DNA of 64,000 nucleotides, taken from the NCBI GenBank assembly GCA_947069175.1, contig CAMTDV010000003.1, positions 31,963,353 through 32,027,352 on the forward strand. Direction: 5' to 3'. Position numbers and translations under genes: made by a program. Source of the DNA: Scalesia atractyloides (Eukaryota; Streptophyta; Magnoliopsida; Asterales; Asteraceae). The notes below the pieces were generated by a model. That model did no database searches, had not been told where the DNA came from, and was given only the letters and a program-made list of their open reading frames with translations. Positions 20,135 to 30,980 of the stretch are shown one piece after another; the stretch's first letter is position 1; each line of letters begins with the position of its first letter.

Positions 20135-21958
20135 TGTCACACCCCAACCGATGGCGGAAACATCGGAGTGAGACGAACGAGATTGCTCGAGACATCATAA
20201 CGCTATTTACGACCATATTTAAATTAACAACCTATTTCATTTCATAGCATCAAAATTGTCAAGGTTACACCGAATATTCCAAATACAATAAATAACAATA
20301 AAACAAGTTCAAAAATAACATAAAAATTTACTTAGTGTTCTACGCGTGTTTCTATGCCATTCCTACTAAGTTCCATCATAACAACTTCATCAACCTGCAA
20401 CAAGTAAAAAAATATAGTTCAATAACAAGTATTAGCGAGTCCACAAGTTTAATATCATAGCATAAGTATAAAATTCGTTTTAACAAATCCACATGAATAG
20501 CTAGCATACAAGATAAGTGTAAACAAGGCATGTGAATCAATCCTCTAGTGTACCGCAAAATAGATTAAAACTTAACATTGTCCACAAGAATACGGGCGGT
20601 GTGTTACTCCTATAGCGTTATACATGTTAAGGGAGGCTCGATCAAAGCTAATGACATTTAGATCACATAAGAATATACCAAGTAACAATTCAAGTAGCAT
20701 AAGACTAAATCATGTTGATGGATTGTTTGTGTATAGAATAAAGTGTGATTTAGTGTAGTTTTAGTAAATTAATCATGTTGCACCCAAATAGTGGAAAGCA
20801 TATAAGGGGTCAAGTGTACTCACGGTTTTGCAAAGTAATATTCGTGAGAGAGTTTGGTTGATTTAGGGGATGGAACACCAAGTTTATCCTACAAAAGGCA
20901 ATGTAGGTGTGTGACGGGGGAGTTCAATGAGTTTAGGAATTTGAAATATGCAAATAAAGTATACATAAACGAAAGTATTCTATCTAGACATTAATGCTCG
21001 TTTTTGACAGTAACAAGCCCCGAAGGGTAATTGTGTTTTTATGGGTCATGCCCAATAGAATCGTAAAGATTGTTAGGTCTAAGATAAAATAACCTACTTT
21101 TAGGACAAATAACCACTTTTGGACCTCAAAATGGTGTGGTTTCACCTTAGTTTTCCCAAGCAAACTTGTGAGAACCTTCCTAGAGGTTATCCAAGAGTGT
21201 TAGAAAGAAAAACAAGGTAAAAAGAAGAAGAAAAGTGAGTCGAAACTCACTTGCAACCTGCTGAGTTTCAGCAGAGAATTCTGAAGTTTAGGGACTTGTT
21301 TGAGGAGTGTGAAGGCTTGTAAAAGTGAGAAATGGGTGGAGGAAATTGTGTTTATATAGGGTAAGATTAGGGTTAGGATTAGGGTTGCCATAAATGCAAT
21401 TAGGTGGAGTTTGAATCAAGAAAAAGAAGAGGGAAACCCCCTTTAGCTGCGGCCGCAAGGTTGTCTTTATTTATTATTTTTTTGTTTCAAATAAATAATG
21501 GATGTATTAGAGTTATAACTTTGTACTTTATATGTGTGACATGTATGGATCTTGTAATGGCCTAATATTATGCAAATTATTGTTTTAAAACCCCAAAAAA
21601 AACTACTAAGTAACAAGTATTTTTTTAAACATAATGCGAGGCTAATGGAAGCTTGAATTCTTTGAATAACATCACTAATTGTCTTGCTTGGGTTTAGTAT
21701 AAGATTTATAAACATTCATCAAACATTTACACGTTGTTATGAATTGATTTATGAAGAAATAAAGAATCGTATGATCATAAGTTTAAACATGAATATAGTT
21801 TGCGAATTTAACATGATTGAGTAATCTTGATAACAATCAAAGCCTTAGATTACAACGAATTGAAAATAGAAATACGATTACATGGTTTGGAATTTCCAAA
21901 AATAGAAACACGAAGCGATCATACTAAAAACGGAAATATACAAATGCGAAGCGTTACA
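20135..21958 (-). mobile_element. Element C: 3' LTR
   Basis: TGTCACACCCC to GCGTTACA, 1824 bp. A minus-strand TATA box lies at 21351-21358 (TTTATATA on the plus strand). Next to it, on the upstream side in the minus-strand sense, GATTAGGGTTAGGATTAGGG (21366-21385) reads as CCCTAATCCTAACCCTAATC, a run of telobox-like motifs. NotI-like GCGGCCGC occurs near 21450. Confidence 0.9.
21351..21358 (-). promoter_or_regulatory. Element C LTR: TATA box with telobox-like upstream motif
   Basis: TATATAAA on the minus strand. The AACCCTAATC-type motif run ends about 8 bases upstream of it. Teloboxes (AAACCCTAA) are known promoter elements of many plant growth-related genes; whether this one acts is inference. 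Confidence 0.6.
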
Positions 21959-21992
21959 GTCTCCCCTCCTTTAGGAATTTCGTCCCGAAATT
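21959..21992 (-). promoter_or_regulatory. Element C: purine tract and stop-proximal palindrome
   Basis: On the minus strand the order is palindrome AATTTCG-GGA-CGAAATT (21976-21992), then AAAGGAGGGGAGAC (purine tract), then the LTR start TGTAACGC. This is the same order as in family B, with arms one pair shorter. Confidence 0.85.
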
Positions 21993-22111
21993 TAGGAAGA
22001 CGCAACGAACAAATGCGGATGCTTAGACTTCATGTCGATTTCAAGGTCGTGTGTAGTATAATTTTTCTCATGAATTTTGAGTTGACGTGACGCATAAGCG
22101 ATCACTTTATC

Positions 22112-23164
22112 TCATTGCATAAGAACGCAACCAAGACCTTGTCTTGAGGCATCGCAATACACGACAAAATCATCGTTACCGTCGGGAAGGGTTAGGATAG
22201 GAGCATTGCAAAGCATGCCCTTGAGCATTTGAAAAGACTCCTCTTGTTCGGAACCCCAAACAAAAGTTTTATTCTTTTGAGGCAAGGAAGTGAGAGGCAC
22301 GTCAATTTTTGAAAAGTTTGAAATGAAGCAACGGTAATAACCGGCTAAGCCGAGAAACGAACGAATTTCGGACGGAGTCTTAGAAGCAATCAAATTTTTC
22401 ACCGCCTCGATTTTCTCGGGGTCAACGTGAATACCAAGTTCGTTGACGACATGACCAAGAAATTGAACCTCTTTTAACCAAAATTCACACTTGGAGAACT
22501 TGGCGTAGAGACGTTGAGTTCGCAACAGCTGAAGGATAAGACACAAGTGTTGCTCATGCTCTTCTCGCGTCTTAGAATAGATTAGGATATCGTCAATAAA
22601 GACGATCACGAATCGGTCAAGATAAGGCTTACACACGCGATTCATCAAATCCATAAACACGACGGGTGCATTGGTCAAACCAAATGGCATGACTATGAAC
22701 TCGTAGTGCCCATAACGTGTGCGAAACGCGGTTCTGGGTATATCTTCTTCAAGGACTCGAAGTTGATGATAACCAGAGCGAAGGTCAATTTTAGAAAAAC
22801 AAGTCGCCCCTTGAAGCTGATCGAAAAGGTCGTCGATGCGAGGAAGAGGGTATCGATTCTTAACTGTAAGCTTGTTGAGCTCACGATAGTCAATGCACAT
22901 GTGAAAGGATCCATCTTTCTTTTTGACGAGTAGAATGGGAGCGCCCCAAGGAGATGTGCTAGGGCGTATGAAGCCCTTCTCAAGAAGCTCTTTAAGTTGA
23001 CTAGGCAGCTCTTGCATCTCCGAGGGTGCTAGACGATAGGGGATTTTGCGCCGGAGTTGCACCAGGGATGAGGTCGATGCGAAAATCAACAGAACGAGCA
23101 GGAGGAGGACCAGGAAGATCCTCGGGAAAGACGTCAGGGAATTTGCGCACAACGGGAACTTCAC
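22112..23164 (-). pseudogene. Element C: reverse transcriptase and start of RNase H
   Basis: A frame of about 350 codons with YRLAPSEMQEL, LLVKKKDGSFHMCIDYRELN, PRIDDLFDQLQG, KIDLRSGYHQ, the catalytic FIDD in FVIVFIDDILIYSK, GLAGYYRCFI and the first RNase H motif DFVVYCDASRQGLG. It ends just after that, and the following bases (22030-22110) match a garbled HEKNYTTHDLE region before a jump to the purine tract, so the rest of RNase H and all of integrase are gone. A frameshift near 23040 separates it from protease. The polymerase motifs themselves look complete. Confidence 0.92.
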
Positions 23165-24221
23165 TCACGCTTGGACCCTTCTCCTTCTTTTCCACATTGT
23201 AGGTAAGATAGGCGAAGTATTCCTTACGCAAGTACTTTTTCGCTTGAATACATGACATAAGCTTGAGACCTTTGGAAGGTTTCTCGCCATAGACGTGTAA
23301 GGAATCATTATTCGAAAGGGGAAGGCGAATGCATTTTTCCGAACAAACAACTTCAGCACGGACTCGCCCTAGCCAACCCATGCCTACTATGATATCGAAA
23401 CTACCCATTGGCATGGGTATGAGGTCAATAGATAACGTATGATCATTGAGGTTTAAAGAACAATTAGAAACGACAGAATCGACGGTGTCGGATTTTCCGT
23501 CAGGAACTTCGACTTCGAATGATTTAGTCAACTTAGAATGACTACACATAAGCAAAGGTTCGAATTCAATGGATGCAAAACTTTTATCCTCACCAGTATC
23601 AAATAAACACAAAGCGTAAACATTGTTAACAAGGAACCTACCCGATATGACATCGTTTGAGTTTTGAGCTTGAGCGGCCGTGATGACAAAGGCTCGGCCG
23701 CGAGCGTGCTGCTGCATCTGATTGTTGTTGTTACGCTGTGGGCAGTTGTTGGCGAAGTGATTTGGGTCTCCGCATCTGAAGCAGGTACGAGCGGCAGGAG
23801 CAAGGCGTCGGTTTTGGTTGTCGGTAGGGTTTTGAGGAGGTGTGGTGGTCATGGCTCGAGCTTGGTTAGTGGGGGCTTGCGGAGTATTCTGGCACTGTTG
23901 GGTAAGGTGCCCATACCTATTGCAGATCATGCATAGGCGGCATGGGGCGGTAACTGGGTGATGGAAGGGACAGGTATTGCACTTGGGATGGGGTCCGGTG
24001 TACGCTTTCTTAAAGGGTTCGGGTGCGGGCAGGGCTGGCTGGTGGGGGTTTGGCAAAGTGACTACCACGCAAATCGGGGTCGAAGCCTTCCGCCTCTTGC
24101 CCTTGGTGTTGCTTCTTGGGGGTTTGGGTGAGGCAGGTTCGGTAATGGCTTCAGTGGTTGCTTGGTGGGCTTTCCATGGTGGAGCCTTGGCGGCTTCACA
24201 AAGGACTTGGCGGTTGTTCAT
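23001..24221 (-). pseudogene. Element C: Gag C-terminus with two zinc knuckles and protease
   Basis: A 406-codon frame. The Gag part is basic and Pro-rich, with a Cys/His cluster (CNTC ... HHPVTAPC) and two CCHC knuckles: C97-C100-H105-C110 and C147-C150-H155-C160. A protease follows with DTG at 208-210 (CLFDTGEDKSF), where the usual A or S after the triplet is E, and IIVGMGWLGR, where most copies have MDWL. The frame then runs into the protease-RT linker (FPEDLPGPPP) and is shifted before RT. Upstream it must connect to the Gag N-terminus at 24648-24938 through one or more frameshifts. Confidence 0.88.
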
Positions 24222-24938
24222 GCGAGCAACCAGCCGAAAAGCTTCCTCGAGGGTGTTGGGAGAGGTGGTATCGACCAGGTCAGCGAGGTTAGGAGAAAGG
24301 CAACGTATGTATTTAACGACCGCTTTCTCAGTAGTGTCGACTTGACTTTGGCAAATCGAGCTCAGTTACTTAAAACGGGCCGTGAGGCCAGTGTTGTCAT
24401 TCCCCACTTGCCAGAGGTTCCAAAACTCCGTCTCGAGTCATTGGAGTTCGTGAGGGGGGCAAAACTCACTTTCCATTAACTTCTTGAGCTCGGCCCAAGG
24501 GAGGGCGTGGGCGACTTCGTTGCCACGAGCGCTACGCTCGGAAGTCCACCAATCAAGGGCTCTCAATCGGAACACTCCGGTGGCGTTCAAGGTGCACAAG
24601 TGGTCAGGGCAACCACTTTGGATGAAGGTAAGTTCAATGGCGTCGAACTATTGTTGCAGTTTAGTGGCGTCCCCTTCACTGGTGAAGGGTAAGGGATTGC
24701 AAGAACAAAATTGCTTATGGGTGAAGGTGGTTTTGGGTGGTTCGGCTTTGGAGTCAACAGAAGTATGAGGTGATTCGGTGTTAGGTGGGGGCTGGACCTT
24801 GCTGACTATTTCAGGGATGACCTTAGCCATGTGTTCAGCCATGAATTTCATGCAGTCCTTCTTTGACATGGAGTCGGATTGGGACTTCAACTTGGACTTT
24901 GACTTCCTTCTTCCCATAACGCTTTGAGAAAAAGACAT
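24222..24938 (-). pseudogene. Element C: Gag N-terminal half, broken
   Basis: The ATG at 24938 opens 96 codons (MSFSQSVMGRRKSKSKLKS, later KKDCMKFMAEHMAKVIPEI), the usual position for the Gag matrix-like N-terminus. Traces of the capsid region can be followed to 24222 in changing frames, for example near the ALRWW-like stretch around 24540. Several frameshifts and stops, so no functional Gag. Confidence 0.7.
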
Positions 24939-25914
24939 CTAAAGGGTTTGACAATAAAAAGGTATATTTAGGCTTTGATTATAAAGTGTTGTTTTAAAGA
25001 AAAGTATCTGTTTTGAGCACATAAGCATCATGTAACACCTATAATTACACATAGATAGCATAAGCATGTTGGCATTCAAAAGCTTAATCACGTATGATTT
25101 GCGTAAAGAAGTATAAATTTAGTTGGTTCACGAGAATTATTATTATTGTTTTTGGTTACGAAGGGCATGCGAATCGTGCATCGGGTTCGAAATGAACGAG
25201 ATAAGAAGTACTAAAAACACATAGAAATTGAGATAGCATAAAAGATAGGCTCAATAAAATATTGGAGTGTTTCGGGTTGAGAAACGTTTGACTATTCTAA
25301 AGTGAATCGAGATCCTTTCAAATTAGAGAAACGTGCTTTGGCCTATAGGTAAAGCGCTCTCATCAAGAAGCGATTAACGGCGCTTTACCCTTCCAGTTAC
25401 TACATGTCTCTAACCGATCGAAAAATGGAATCTTTGGCGAGATTGAAAATCGAGGAGTGGGACAAGGTGCGGGTTTCACCCCTACTTGACAACATTGTAC
25501 CCTAGGCGTGGTTGGTACTTACCAAACGAGGAGCGTATTCCGACTCGTTGGTAAGGGTCCACTAGAGTATGAAACGGAAATTCCCATCAAGATTTGGATT
25601 TCACTCCTAACTTGATGGTGTAATTTCGTGCAAAAAACCAAATTCGCGGATTGAGAGTGATCATCAAAGTGCGGGTTTCACCCCTATTTTGGTGAGATCG
25701 TCTCATTTGTAGTTTGAGTGTCTTCAAGTCTTCAAGTGTGTAAATTGTGCAAGTGTCTTACGAAAAACACATGCATATATTTAAGACAAAGAAATAGGAA
25801 GAAGCAAATAGGAAGAATTAACATTTTATTCATGAAGTAAGAATGGTCAAGTTGGTCACTTAAACTATAGACTAGGTCGAACATGGCAATTCTACCTAAT
25901 TCCTTATAGTTATG
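24939..25914 (-). other. Element C: 5' leader
   Basis: Non-coding sequence between PBS and gag. It contains three related stem-loop-like segments of 26-27 bases at about 25466, 25587 and 25665, with ends CAAR...YTTG and a CGGGTTTCACCC-like centre. Confidence 0.65.
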
Positions 25915-25926
25915 GCTCTGATATCA
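25915..25926 (-). promoter_or_regulatory. Element C: primer-binding site (one mismatch)
   Basis: GCTCTGATATCA, complement of TGATATCAGAGC; one base away from the tRNA-iMet consensus and three bases from the LTR start at 25930. Confidence 0.88.
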
Positions 25927-25929
25927 ATC

Positions 25930-26603
25930 TGTCACACTCCAACCGATGGCGGAAACATCCGAGTGAGACGAACTAGATTGATCGAGACATCATAATGCTA
26001 TTTACGACAATATTTAAATTAACAACCCATTTCGTTTCATAGCATCAAAAATGTCAAGGTTACACCGAATATTCCAAATACTAGAAATAACAACAAAACA
26101 AGTTCAAAAATAACATAATGATTAACTTAGTGTTCTACGCGTGTTTCTATGACATTCCTACTAAGTTCCATCATAACAACTTCATCAACCTGCAACATGT
26201 TAAAATTTATAGTTCAATAACAAGTATTGGCGAGTACACAAGGTTAATATCATAGCATAAGTATAAAATCCATTTAAACAAATCCACATGAACAGCTAGC
26301 ATACAAGATAAGTGTAAACAAGGCATGTGAATCTACAAGTCAATCCTCTAGTGTACCGCAAAATAGATTAAAACTTAACATTGACCATAAGAATACGGGC
26401 GGTGCGTTACTCCTATAGCGCTATACATGTTAAGGGAGGCTCGATCAAAGCTAATGAATTTAGATCACATAAGAATATACCAAGTAACAATTCAAGTAGC
26501 ATAAGACTAAAGCATGTTGATGGATTGTTTGTGTATAGAATAAAGTGTGATGTAGTGTAGTTTTAGTAAATTAATCATGTTGCACCCAAATAGTGGAAAG
26601 CAC
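25930..26603 (-). mobile_element. Element C: 5' LTR, truncated
   Basis: Matches the first ~670 bases of the C LTR at 20135, then stops inside GTGGAAAGCA, where copia reverse transcriptase sequence begins. About 1150 bp of LTR is missing. Confidence 0.9.
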
Positions 26604-27560
26604 ATGATGTCTGGCCGACTTGCCGTGAGATACATGAGTAAACCAATCATAGTACGGTACATGGTTGGATTGATAGGCGTTCCTTTTGCATCTTCATTCA
26701 ATAGGGGCCGTTCAGCGATATGCGAAGCCGTAGGCTTTGAATCTGTAAGCTTGAATTTGGCATGAACGTCATTGACATATTTTCCTTGATGAATCAAGAT
26801 TCCTTGTGAGCTCTGACGACCTTGAAGAGCCCAAAACACAGTCGTCTCTCCCAATGAACTCATCACGAATTTCCTCTTCATAACCTCTTCAAATTCGCGA
26901 CACAACCCATCATTCATAGAACCAAAAATAATATCATCTACGTAAATTTGAAAAAGACTGATGTCCTTGTCAACACGTTTGATGAACAAAGTCTGATCAA
27001 TGGTTCCCCGGGTATATCCATGAGCAAGCAGATGCTCTGTAGGGTTGTGTACCACACACGAGACGCTTTAGGCAACCCATACAAAGCTTTGTCCAACTTG
27101 TATGCATAGTCTGGCTTGTTAGGATCAGTGAAACCCGGTGGTTGCGCCACATATATCTCCTCTTTCACTATGCCATAAAGAAACGCAGTCTTGACATCTA
27201 TTTGATAGATTGCGAAGTGCATATATGATTATATGACAAGAAAATGCGAATGGCTTCTAATGTAGCCACCGGTGCATAAACTTCATCGTAATCCAACCCC
27301 TCGATCTGTCAAAAATCCTGAACAACCGGTCGAGCTTTGTTCCTCACAATCACACCAGTATTATCGTGTTTGGTATGAAATACCCAACGAGTTCTAAGAG
27401 CACGTTTTCCCTGAGGAAGCTTCACCAATTGCCATACCCCAAGTTTCTCAAACTGGTTGATTTTTTCATGCATAGCGTCAACCTAGCCTGGTTCCTGCAA
27501 GGCGACATCAAATAAAACAAGAGTAAAGACATGGAGATCTGACTGCAAGTTTGTAAAGCT
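26604..27560 (-). pseudogene. Element E: copia reverse transcriptase
   Basis: Two minus-strand frames cover the domain. The first has QIDVKTAFLYG (with the first catalytic Asp), the IYVAQPPGF motif and YKLDKALYGLPKA. The second has the catalytic YVDDIIFGS, then a region where copia elements usually read FFLGLQ and which here is VFWALQG, and ends at TASRPDIM, where the copia sequence is cut at 26604. A frameshift near 27050 separates them, and a TGA lies upstream near 27310. RNase H, which should follow, is absent. Confidence 0.9.
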
Positions 27561-27591
27561 CTGCGATGTGACTCTAGATGGCTCCCCCTCA

Positions 27592-28035
27592 TTAGTTTGC
27601 ACCAGTGGGAATGTTGACTGATGAATCAATAGAACAGTCTGGTGGTGTAGGCTCAAGAAACACAGATGAACCTAAGACATTAGGAGTTGTAGCTCCTTCA
27701 TTTGCCACAAGAGTTTCTGTGTTAGGAACCTCAACTTCAGGGGAACCCGTCTGAGGAATCTGTTCAGAAACAGTTTCCTGATTCTGCGGTGTTGGTGGAA
27801 GTGTAGACACAGGTTCATTGAATCTAGGTGGATCCATACTCAGCTGGTTGAAAGATTCTTGCAGCTGTTCAGCATCTTCATCATCCTTAGGCAAGATAAG
27901 CATCGGTGGGGGTTCAGAATTTGTATCGGTACCTGCATTCATATTAGAAGAGACATCAACAGATTTAAATAAAAAGGAATAATCATAGAGCCAGTCGGTA
28001 CCAATTCGGCGTCCTTGGGATTCTCCTCCAGCCAA
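27592..28035 (-). pseudogene. Element E: integrase-RT linker
   Basis: An open stretch of 147 codons, rich in Pro, Glu, Ser and Thr and of low complexity, between integrase and reverse transcriptase. Copia elements have a variable linker here. No motif is seen. Confidence 0.65.
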
Positions 28036-28049
28036 CCCACATTGTAGGT

Positions 28050-29230
28050 TTCAACTACCATTTACTTGATCTTGTTGTAGACACGTAAGAAGTGTTCTTA
28101 GAGTAGCCGACGAAGATGCATGGATCTCCGCGTGATTCAAATTTTCCCTTAGCATCCACGAGTAGAAGAACACAGGGGCATCCGAATTTTCGAAAATGCT
28201 TGACCGAAGGTTTGTGACCCTCAACCACTTCATACGGCGTTTTCATGTGCCTTTTGTTGATCAGGGCATGATTCTGAATGTAGCAAGCGATATTGACTGC
28301 TTCTGCCCAGAAAATAAGAGGTAGTTCCGATTAGACCAACATAGTACATGCTGCTTCAATGATCTGCGGTTTCTGCGTTCCACAACCCCATTATGTTGAG
28401 GAGTTCTGGCTGCACTGAACTATCGATCAATTCCCTTGGAGGAGAAAAAGAATTCAAAATGGCGTTCTTCAACTCTGTTCCATTATCACATCGAATAGCC
28501 TTCACTGTGGTGTCTGCCTAATTTTCCATTAGGGTGATAAACTGTTTGACTAACTCAGCTATTTGACTCTTTTGTGTCAGAAATAATACCCAAGTGAAAT
28601 GGGAGTAGTCATCAATAATAACCAGGCATTATGCCTTCCCGCCAATGCTCAGAATATCGGTCGGACCAAAGAGATCCATATGAAGCAATTCCAAGACTTT
28701 GACGTGGAGGGTATGGGTTTCGACTTGTGTGGCTTTTGATGTTGTTTCCCACGAGCACATGATTTACACTTTTCAATATGCATAAAATCCCGAACAGGCA
28801 GATCTCTGACTAAACCACCTTTGGCAAGTTTGTTGAGATTCTTCATGTTGATGTGTCCTAGTCGGCTGTGCCACAACATTGCATCGTGCTCAGCGGTCGA
28901 CGAGAACAAACAGGTAAGCTTGTCGGTGGGGGCCTTGTTCATGTCGATGACGTAAGCGTTTCCTTTGCGTTTAGCTTTGAGAAGAATCCATTCATCAGGA
29001 ATAATGGGGCCTGGTATCAACACATAGCAACCTTTCTTTGTAAAGAGCACATCTAAATGATTATCACAGAGCTGAGACACACTCAAGAGACTGTGCTTCA
29101 ACTCTGGGACATAGTTCATGTTCTTTAAACTGAGAGCTCCATTGCACATTATTCTTCTCATCGTTATCTTTCCCGTTTCACCACATGTAAAGAGGACAAA
29201 CTCGCCATCGAAAAACTGAATGTCATTCAA
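28050..29230 (-). pseudogene. Element E: copia integrase
   Basis: The first part (28649-29230) has the pre-integrase and HHCC module: LWHSRLGHINMKNLNKL then CKSCARGKQH. The core between 28250 and 28650 is broken by stops and a frameshift near 28660. The C-terminal part (28055-28246) has the KTPYEVVEGHKP, FGCPC and FVGYS motifs typical of copia integrases. It would insert the cDNA; it is not functional here. Confidence 0.88.
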
Positions 29231-29740
29231 CTGCTAATGTCACATGTCATGTGCCTAGACCAGCCACTGTCGACATACCAAAGTCTTATGAGAGTCCTCC
29301 AAAGCTGTTCCTACACATTTCAACAGGTTTAGTTAGAAGCTACAACCCAGGCCATTGACGATCTCGGTGTTCCATTTGCATCAACATAAGTGACCTCACG
29401 AAAAATTAAATTAGGTGAGGATGAGATCAGTGATGCTTTTGATTTGTCCAATTTTAGGACAGAAGACTTGGCCTTGGTAAAGATCTTAGGCCTCCAGGCT
29501 AGCGAGTCAAACTTCTGCACAACTTTCAGAGTGCTGGAAGGATTTAGAGAACCTGAAGGTCTTAGAGATTTTTTATTTTGTCTCTTGCCATGTTCTAGTC
29601 TTGATCAGAGGGCCTAGCCGGAGCAAATCGATCCTGATGTAGGCAATTAGGCATAGCTCTCTGATTTTTCGAAGATATGGCATTGAAAGGTATAAATGCA
29701 TTTTGATAGTTTCATGCAATATGCCGCAGTTGAAACAGGT
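29231..29740 (-). pseudogene. Element E: copia protease
   Basis: The retropepsin active site is readable on the minus strand at about 29245-29285 as WYVDSGWSRHMT: D-S-G is kept, but the usual Cys after it is Trp. A stop follows within about seven codons (near 29232). The stretch further upstream (29329-29520) stays open but has no other recognised motif. Confidence 0.75.
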
Positions 29741-30559
29741 CTACCTCTTCTGGAAGAACACATTCCATTCAGACTGGAAAATTCTAGGCAGCTTGTTTGT
29801 CAGTTTCTTGCTTGCTAGTACTAATGGCTGATGTAAGGTCTTCGTCTTGGCTGTAACCTGCTCACAACCATCAACACACTTGTAAGTTTTATGATTTGAA
29901 TTAGATAGTTTGGAGTTAGTAGAGTTAGGAAAAATTTTAACTGATTCCTGTTCAGCTGGTGGCTTAACAGATTCAGTTTGGGGCTGCTGAGTCAATTTCT
30001 CAGAACGAGGAACTTAATCATCAGCAGCCTTTTCATTAAGCTGAGGCGCCTGTTTGGTTTTCTTCTTTTTGGATCTACGTGTTCTCCGTTTCTTTTTATT
30101 AGATTTCAAATCATTTTGCTTGGCGGATTCTTCAGTGGGGACGGGTGATTCAGCAGGGACATCCTTTTGAACTGTCAGAAGATGAGCTTTGATCGTTAAT
30201 AGCAAAAGGAATCTCTATATTTTGAAAAGTTTGAGATTCCGATTCAGATTCAGTTTCAAAGGTTTTATCTAAATCACCAGAGGGAGGTTGCTCATTTTCT
30301 GTCATTTCAAAATTAGTCAACCGATCTTCGTCGAAGAATCTGATTCGCCCGATTCTTCTTGTACTTTGTCAGCATCACTCATCACAGAGTTGGTTGGTTG
30401 GTTGATTTCCTCATTGTCAACCCTAGGAATAGCATCAACAGACGGTGCTTCATCAGTAGAACTTTCAGTCTCTTCAGTGGGAATCGAGTAAACCGAACCG
30501 TCTGTCGATGTTGTACCTGTAGCAAAAGATATGTTTTCATCACAAGAGTTATCACATGT
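29741..30559 (-). pseudogene. Element E: Gag C-terminal part, left of D
   Basis: Broken minus-strand frames continue Gag after the D insertion. They include an acidic Ser/Glu-rich stretch (about 30300-30540) and a strongly basic segment with RRTRRSKKKKTK (near 30050-30100), which could bind RNA or act as a nuclear signal. A decayed zinc knuckle starting CFNCG lies just beyond the left end, near 29735. Confidence 0.65.
30555..30559. repeat. D target site duplication, left copy
   Basis: CATGT before the TGTAGG start of D. The right copy at 35738-35742 is CATGC, one transition different. Confidence 0.85.
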
Positions 30560-30980
30560 TGTAGGTCCCCTAGTCCTTATGGATCTTGAAAGAATCGTCT
30601 ATCTAATCTAGAGTGCGGAATCCCCTAGATCAGATTTCATAGAAACACAAGAACACGAACAAGAATTCCTTTCAAACAGTCTTCTATTGATTATCCAACA
30701 TGAATGTTTACAATCAATTCAAGAGTATCTAGAAATTTCTCAGCCACTCTCTGTAGATTTCTCACACTCCTCTCTTTCCAACTTATCTAACTTCTAAAAA
30801 CCTAATGCACAACATGTATTTATACTACATGTGTGCATACTAGGCTTTATACTGGGCTAGGCCATTCTCCAAGCCCATTATAACTCTAAACATGCTAAAC
30901 ACAAATGCTAAGCCCAATACAAAATATTCAAAGACTAAACTATTAAACTATTAAGCTGTTGTCACAAATATGCACCAACA
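30560..30980 (-). mobile_element. Element D: 3' LTR
   Basis: TGTAGGTCCCC to GCACCAACA, 421 bp, with a minus-strand TATA box at 30817-30824 (TATTTATA on the plus strand). The purine tract complement (a run of C, 30983-30992) is adjacent. Confidence 0.93.

Larger units (their letters stand above)
20135..26603 (-). mobile_element. Element C: gypsy deletion derivative lacking integrase
   Basis: Minus-strand element with a 3' LTR (20135-21958), an internal region of about 4 kb and a 5' LTR that starts at 25930 and is cut off at 26603. The internal region codes for Gag, protease, reverse transcriptase and the start of RNase H, then jumps to the sequence just before the purine tract, so all of integrase is missing. 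AATTG left of 20135 may be the target copy, but the right flank is lost. The copy could only have moved with help, or was deleted after insertion. Confidence 0.9.

Noticed and set aside
24200..24768. Plus-strand frames of 60-122 codons over element C Gag
   Set aside because: They are shadows of the minus-strand Gag-protease sequence, which has clear zinc knuckles and an active-site motif.
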